Under the pieces are notes generated by a model. That model saw nothing but the letters and a program-made list of their open reading frames with translations, ran no database searches and was not told where the DNA came from. Of a DNA stretch of 47,684 bases, positions 43,472 to 47,684 are shown in pieces. The DNA comes from an uncultured Clostridia bacterium (GTDB lineage: Bacteria; Bacillota; Clostridia; TANB77; CAG-508). How positions within the stretch are numbered: position 1 is the first letter of the stretch; the number at the start of each line of letters is the position of its first letter. The stretch lies in contig CALXJY010000009.1 of NCBI GenBank assembly GCA_944388755.1, forward strand, positions 1-47,684, read 5' to 3'. Made by a program: the position numbers and the translations under genes.

Positions 43472-44347
43472 CTATTCTACATTTTGTATTTGCTCCCTTA
43501 TATCTTCCAATTCAGTCTTTATATCTACAACTGCATTTGTTATATCTAAGCTATTTGATTTAGCACCTATTGTATTTGTTTCTCTATTCATTTCTTGTAC
43601 TATAAAGTCTAATTTTTTTCCTATTGTTTCTTCTCCTTTTATCATTTCTTTAAATTGTTCAATGTGGCTTTTTAGTCTTGTTATTTCCTCTTCTATTGAA
43701 GATTTATCTGCATATATTACAACTTCTTGTGCTAATCTATTTTTATCAATTTCTTCTGTTTTTAAAATTTCTTCTATCCTCTTTTCTAATTTTACTACAT
43801 ATTCTTCAATAAGTCTAGTGGATATTATAGATATTTGTATAATTTTTTCGTTTATATTTCGTATTCTATTTTCTATATCTTTTGCTATTTCGCTTCCTTC
43901 AAATGTCCTCATTTGAATTAGTTGCTCTATTGCTTTGTTTGTAACCTCTATTATATCTTGTTTTATAGTTTCGTCATCTTCTTCTATTGTTATGTTTAAA
44001 ACATCTGGAAGTTTTGCTATATCTATTACTTGTATATCTGATTTAATGTTATTTTCTTCTGCTAATTCTTTTAACTGTGATATATATATTTGTGCTACTT
44101 CTTTATTTAGTATTATTTTTTTTGTTTCTTGATTATTATCTTGTAATGATACAAAAACTTCTATTTTTCCTCTATGTATTTTAGAAGATATTTGTTTTTT
44201 TATAATGTCTTCTAAATATGTTAGCTGTTTTGGCATTTTAATTGTTATGTCTAAATATCTGTGGTTTACACTTTTTAACTCTATTTGGTATTCTCTATTA
44301 TTTTTTATTAATTTACTTTTTCCAAATCCTGTCATGCTTTTAATCAT
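43472..44347 (-). CDS. yicC: YicC/YloC family endoribonuclease-like protein
   Basis: A 291-residue protein starting [20 protein letters not shown], with [16 protein letters not shown]-type text (here [20 protein letters not shown]) and a C-terminal [20 protein letters not shown] followed by [19 protein letters not shown]. These are the two domains (PF03755, PF08340) of YicC; YicC of E. coli and its relatives are reported as endoribonucleases. It precedes remA, the common Firmicute order. Its start overlaps the upstream gene by eight bases. Confidence 0.93.
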   Translation of the reverse strand: MIKSMTGFGKSKLIKNNREYQIELKSVNHRYLDITIKMPKQLTYLEDIIKKQISSKIHRGKIEVFVSLQDNNQETKKIILNKEVAQIYISQLKELAEENNIKSDIQVIDIAKLPDVLNITIEEDDETIKQDIIEVTNKAIEQLIQMRTFEGSEIAKDIENRIRNINEKIIQISIISTRLIEEYVVKLEKRIEEILKTEEIDKNRLAQEVVIYADKSSIEEEITRLKSHIEQFKEMIKGEETIGKKLDFIVQEMNRETNTIGAKSNSLDITNAVVDIKTELEDIREQIQNVE

Positions 44348-45410
44348 TTTTTATTTCCTCTTTTTCTTCTTTTTTATTTTTATTGGCTGTTGTTCTTTTT
44401 TTAGTTGATTTAGATGTTTCTTTTTTTACTGTTATGTTGTTTTCATTTTCTTCTGCTTTTTTTGTTTTTGTTGATTTCTTTTTTGTTGTAGTTGGTTCTT
44501 TGGTTGTTGTTTTTTTACTTGTCTTAGTCTTATTTTTTTCTTTCTCTTTTTCAGTGTTTGTATCTTCTTTTGGCTTATTTGTTTTTCTTTTTGGTGTTGT
44601 TTTCTTTTCTGATATTTTCTCTATATCTTGATTTTTTGTGCTTTCTTGAGTAATTTTATTTTCTTCTTTTTGTGTATCCTCATCTATTTTCTTTTTTCGT
44701 GTTTTTGTAACCTTAGGCTTTATTTCTTTTTCTATATTTTTTGTTTTGTTATTTTTTCCTTTTGGTTGTTTATTATATTTTGTATTTGTTTGTTTTTTAT
44801 CTGTTTTTGTTTCTTGTTTACTTTTTTCCTCTATTTTTTTACTATCATTAATTTCAGTTTTTTCTCTTTTTACCGCTTCTTTTTTTATTGGTTCTACTTT
44901 TTTTACAATTTCTTTTATGTCGCTTAATCCATCCCATAATTTCTTTTGATCTCTTACATATATTATAATTGATTTCAGTGTATAATATATTGCAAAAATG
45001 TAAGAAGATGCTGATAAATATATTTGAAAGTCTAAATCATATTTTTTAACAATGTACTGTATTGATAGAGAATGTGCTGATAATACCAAAAGTTCTATTG
45101 CTGTTAAGATTTTACTTGTATTCTCTTTTTTATATACTCTTTCCAAAATAAAAATCGCAAGCATCATAAATATTCCTGCAAAAACCTGAATATCTTTTTT
45201 TAGTCTATCTATTGGCATTTTTGTATATGCATAGTTAATTACAAAAAAATATACTATTACAAAAATTGCAAATAATATATTGTAAAATATATTTTTTATT
45301 GTATTTTCTGATATTGTATTTTTATGTTTATTTTTTATAAATATATTTTTAGTTTCTGTTTGTTTTATTATTTCATTATTTTTTTGTATTTTATCTTCAA
45401 CTTTTTCCAT
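44340..45410 (-). CDS. Membrane protein with long Lys/Thr/Glu-rich tail
   Basis: A 356-residue protein of two halves. The first 155 residues contain a polar N-terminus and about four helices (for example NILFAIFVIVYFFVINYAYT and LSASSYIFAIYYTLKSIIIY). From about 170 to the end it is a low-complexity tail of Lys, Thr, Glu and Asn with repeated K-K-T-T and T-K-K-K words. The tail has a biased composition like DNA- or wall-binding tails, but I recognise no family. ATG 45410 follows GAGG by six bases. Its 3' end overlaps yicC, indicating one transcript. Confidence 0.65.
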   Translation of the reverse strand: MEKVEDKIQKNNEIIKQTETKNIFIKNKHKNTISENTIKNIFYNILFAIFVIVYFFVINYAYTKMPIDRLKKDIQVFAGIFMMLAIFILERVYKKENTSKILTAIELLVLSAHSLSIQYIVKKYDLDFQIYLSASSYIFAIYYTLKSIIIYVRDQKKLWDGLSDIKEIVKKVEPIKKEAVKREKTEINDSKKIEEKSKQETKTDKKQTNTKYNKQPKGKNNKTKNIEKEIKPKVTKTRKKKIDEDTQKEENKITQESTKNQDIEKISEKKTTPKRKTNKPKEDTNTEKEKEKNKTKTSKKTTTKEPTTTKKKSTKTKKAEENENNITVKKETSKSTKKRTTANKNKKEEKEEIKND

Positions 45411-45525
45411 ATTATACCTCATTTCTTAATGAAAAATTTAATGTTTAAATTCCTTTATGTAATAAGTATTCATATTAGCATATTTTGTATAACTCATAAT
45501 ATAATTTTTCGAGGTTTACTTTTTA

Positions 45526-46263
45526 TTATTGTTCAAATTCATACATGATTGAACTTAATACATTTAGTGCAACTGTTTCTGTTCTAAGTATTCTTTTTCC
45601 TAATGTAATTACTTTAGCTCCATTTTCTTGTAGCACATCTACTTCCTTTTTATCTAATCCTCCTTCTGGTCCTATAACAACTGCTAACTTTATATTACTT
45701 TTAAGCTGTAGTTTCTTTAATTCTGCTTTTAGTGTATTTTTTTCCTCTAGTTCATATGCTACCATTACTATATCATATTTTGGTATCATTTCGCAAATCT
45801 TTTTTATATTTATACAATTATTTATTTGTGGAATTATATTTCTTCCACTTTGTTTTGATGCTACCTCTGATATTTTATTCCATCTTTCTATTTTTTTATT
45901 TTCATCTTTTAATTTTGTTACACATCTTATCATATTTACTGGGTATATTTCATATACTCCTAATTCTACAGTTTTTTGTATAATCAGTTCCATTTTGTCA
46001 CTTTTAGGCAGTCCTTGAAATATTGTTACTTTTATACTTGGTTCTGTATTCTTTTTTTCATATTTTTCTATTTCACATATAATTTCTGTATCTGATATTT
46101 TTTCTATTTTTGCTATGCAGTCTGTTTGAATTTCTTTTATACATATGTTTATTTTGTCTCCTGCTTTTTTTCTTAGTACGTTTTTTATATGATTTACATC
46201 TGTTCCTTGTATCTTAATTTTTGAGTCATGTTGTTGGTTTTGTGATATAAAAAATTTAGGCAT
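45526..46263 (-). CDS. rsmE: 16S rRNA (uracil-1498 N3) methyltransferase RsmE
   Basis: A 245-residue SPOUT-class methyltransferase that methylates U1498 of 16S rRNA. The N-terminal PUA-like part has MPKFFISQNQQHDSKIKIQG and HIKNVLRKKAGDKINIC. The knotted C-terminal part has VTIFQGLPKSDKMELIIQKT, ELGVYEIYPV, AVVIGPEGGLDKKEV and ITLGKRILRTETVALNVLSS, the SAM-binding knot. Length matches the family (about 245). It lies between an acyltransferase and the Lys/Thr-rich membrane protein. Confidence 0.95.
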   Translation of the reverse strand: MPKFFISQNQQHDSKIKIQGTDVNHIKNVLRKKAGDKINICIKEIQTDCIAKIEKISDTEIICEIEKYEKKNTEPSIKVTIFQGLPKSDKMELIIQKTVELGVYEIYPVNMIRCVTKLKDENKKIERWNKISEVASKQSGRNIIPQINNCINIKKICEMIPKYDIVMVAYELEEKNTLKAELKKLQLKSNIKLAVVIGPEGGLDKKEVDVLQENGAKVITLGKRILRTETVALNVLSSIMYEFEQ

Positions 46264-46349
46264 ATTAGACTATTTCCTTTCTTGTTCTCTTATTTTTAAG
46301 TTGTATATCTCATTTTATCATGTTATTATATAATAATCTCACATAAAAA

Positions 46350-47408
46350 TTATTTGATTTTTGGTTCTCTATTGCTTATTTTACTAAAAATAGCAATATT
46401 ATTTTTTTCTAAACATTTTTTTAATTTTCCATTTAATTTATATATTATTAAAATAGCTATACATGAAAATAATAAAACTAATATAGAAATTATTAATATA
46501 TGTATAAATTCATAGCGTATTTGCTCTGCATTTTTAGATATAATTTTGGCATATATTGTTATAACTATTCTTTTTAATGGATCATGTATTGCCATTATAT
46601 ATAATGAATTTTTTCCTATCCATTTTAGTGTCCCTATATTTAATTTGTTTGAAATCATATATACCATAAAAAATCCAAGTAATGCAGTTAGATAAAACAA
46701 TATATAATTATTATATTTTAAATTCATCATGTTTGCACCTTGCTCTATTGCTGAAAGTATAGCGACGGTTATTATAATTAATATTACTATCATAATATAA
46801 TAAAATCTGTTTTGTGGTAATTTTTTATTTATATTATTTAATTTGTTTTTCAATAGAAATCCTATGTAATAAAATACTATAGAAGTGAATACTATATCTA
46901 TGCAAAATGGTAATCTAATTGATGTTATTCTTGGTATAATAAATCCTATTATAGAGCTTGTAAACATAATATATTTCATGTATTTATAATTTACTTTAGT
47001 AATAAGTAAATTGAATATTATTTCTGTAAAGAATAGACATGGTAGGAACCATAATACAACATTAAAGATATATCCATTGTTTTCTGCAAAAGCTAAAAAT
47101 ATATTTATAAATGCCTTAAATGCTGAAATATTTTGTTCCCTAAAATTTCTTTCTATAATAAACCAGTACATAAAGCTTAAAATCGAAAATATAAAATATG
47201 GTATTAATATTGATTTAAATTTTCTTTTTGTGTAGTTTTCTTTTTTCTTATATAAAAAACCTGATATTATAAAAAATAGTGGCATATGAAATGAATATAT
47301 AAAATAATTAATAGTAGTGTTATTAGATACATGTCCTATTATTACTAAAAAAATTGTAATTCCCTTTGCTATATCTATCCATTCTATTCTTTTAATTGCT
47401 TGCTCCAT
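46350..47408 (-). CDS. Acyltransferase family 3 membrane protein
   Basis: A 352-residue protein with about ten helices. It starts RIEWIDIAKGITIFLVIIGH and has YFIYSFHMPLFFIISGFLYK with KRKFKSILIPYFIFSILSFM (residues about 40-80), the H/R and F-x-M-P-x-F signature of acyltransferase family 3 (PF01757). These enzymes O-acylate surface sugars or lipids. ATG 47408 follows AAGGGGAAAT; another ATG seven codons earlier has no site. It could modify the polysaccharide, but it is 6 kb from the locus and its substrate is unknown. Confidence 0.88.
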   Translation of the reverse strand: MEQAIKRIEWIDIAKGITIFLVIIGHVSNNTTINYFIYSFHMPLFFIISGFLYKKKENYTKRKFKSILIPYFIFSILSFMYWFIIERNFREQNISAFKAFINIFLAFAENNGYIFNVVLWFLPCLFFTEIIFNLLITKVNYKYMKYIMFTSSIIGFIIPRITSIRLPFCIDIVFTSIVFYYIGFLLKNKLNNINKKLPQNRFYYIMIVILIIITVAILSAIEQGANMMNLKYNNYILFYLTALLGFFMVYMISNKLNIGTLKWIGKNSLYIMAIHDPLKRIVITIYAKIISKNAEQIRYEFIHILIISILVLLFSCIAILIIYKLNGKLKKCLEKNNIAIFSKISNREPKIK

Positions 47409-47572
47409 TTTTGTTATTTCCCCTTCCATAAGTCTATCTATATCTTTTTTGTTATTCTATTTACTTTTTAAGATTACCATATTTTTATTATTTTTTCAAT
47501 ATGTATTATGTTTTTAATTTCTGCTTTTTGTTATATTTGTTGCAATTAACAGCTATTTTATATAAAATGTGC

Positions 47573-47684
47573 TATGTGTTAGAACAAATCGGAAAGCCTT
47601 ATAATTTGCAATAATTTTAACTTTTTTCTTTGGCTTTCCGTTAATTTGTTCTGCGCCAAATTTATGTAATAAATTTGTGTGCAA
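47573..47684. repeat. Structured dispersed repeat, copy 2 (cut by window end)
   Basis: This 112-base copy matches 5576-5687 with five substitutions, and the window ends where the match still holds, so the true right end is unknown. Both hairpins are preserved. It sits in the gene-free stretch (47409-47684) upstream of the acyltransferase start. I see no other copy in the window. Confidence 0.85.

Noticed and set aside
43449-44132. Plus-strand frames over yicC
   Set aside because: Antisense shadow of a well-conserved gene; phenylalanine and serine rich as expected from reversed coding in AT-rich DNA.

Overview
The window is AT-rich, bacterial, low-GC and Gram-positive, and most of it reads on the minus strand. 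Several genes point to a spore-forming anaerobe of the Clostridia, possibly an uncultured gut lineage: the germination protease gpr with a sigma-G-like promoter, the sporulation protein ytxC, formate-tetrahydrofolate ligase, the asp23/amaP/DUF2273-nusB-xseA-xseB cluster, the yicC-remA-rpoZ cluster and two sortases. The species cannot be named from the sequence. I found no rRNA, tRNA, CRISPR array or insertion sequence.

Layout. 1-2.2 kb: a partial AAA-ATPase/PDDEXK-type gene and a CaCA-family exchanger. 2.3-5.6 kb, plus strand: DUF1653, serS (an unusual, archaeal-looking SerRS), the GTPase ysxC, and ytxC. 5.6-5.8 kb: a structured repeat followed by two strong hairpins. 5.8-13.8 kb, minus strand: an anchored DUF4878-like protein, gpr, fhs, a YuiD-like protein, xseB, a small anchored protein, xseA, nusB, DUF2273, amaP and asp23. 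14.0-15.0 kb: a plus-strand sortase converging on a small membrane protein. 15.1-16.5 kb: glmM.

16.5-41.1 kb is one large minus-strand surface-polysaccharide region. In transcription order it holds an initiating sugar-phosphate transferase, two GT4 and two intact GT2 glycosyltransferases, an EpsG-like polymerase, a flippase, three polysaccharide pyruvyl transferases, and three FrhB-like iron-sulfur proteins. Next come a large membrane-anchored glycoside hydrolase with a C-terminal dockerin, a cohesin-like protein ending in an LPKAG sorting signal, a small LAYTG-signal protein with its own sortase, an unknown membrane protein, and the CpsC/CpsD/CpsB chain-length and tyrosine-phosphorylation module. 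The locus shows recent decay: a DUF1919 gene is frameshifted at a G-run, and a polymerase 5' end is joined to a glycosyltransferase 3' end by an apparent deletion.

41.2-47.4 kb carries VanZ, a small membrane protein, a cytidylate-kinase-like protein, rpoZ, remA, yicC, a Lys/Thr-rich membrane protein, rsmE and an acyltransferase. The window ends inside a second copy of the structured repeat seen at 5.6 kb.

The most interesting system is at 18-25 kb: a possible wall-anchored cohesin/dockerin pair in which a polysaccharide-cleaving enzyme made with the exopolysaccharide genes could be docked on a sortase-attached scaffold. This is inferred from domains and gene order and is untested.
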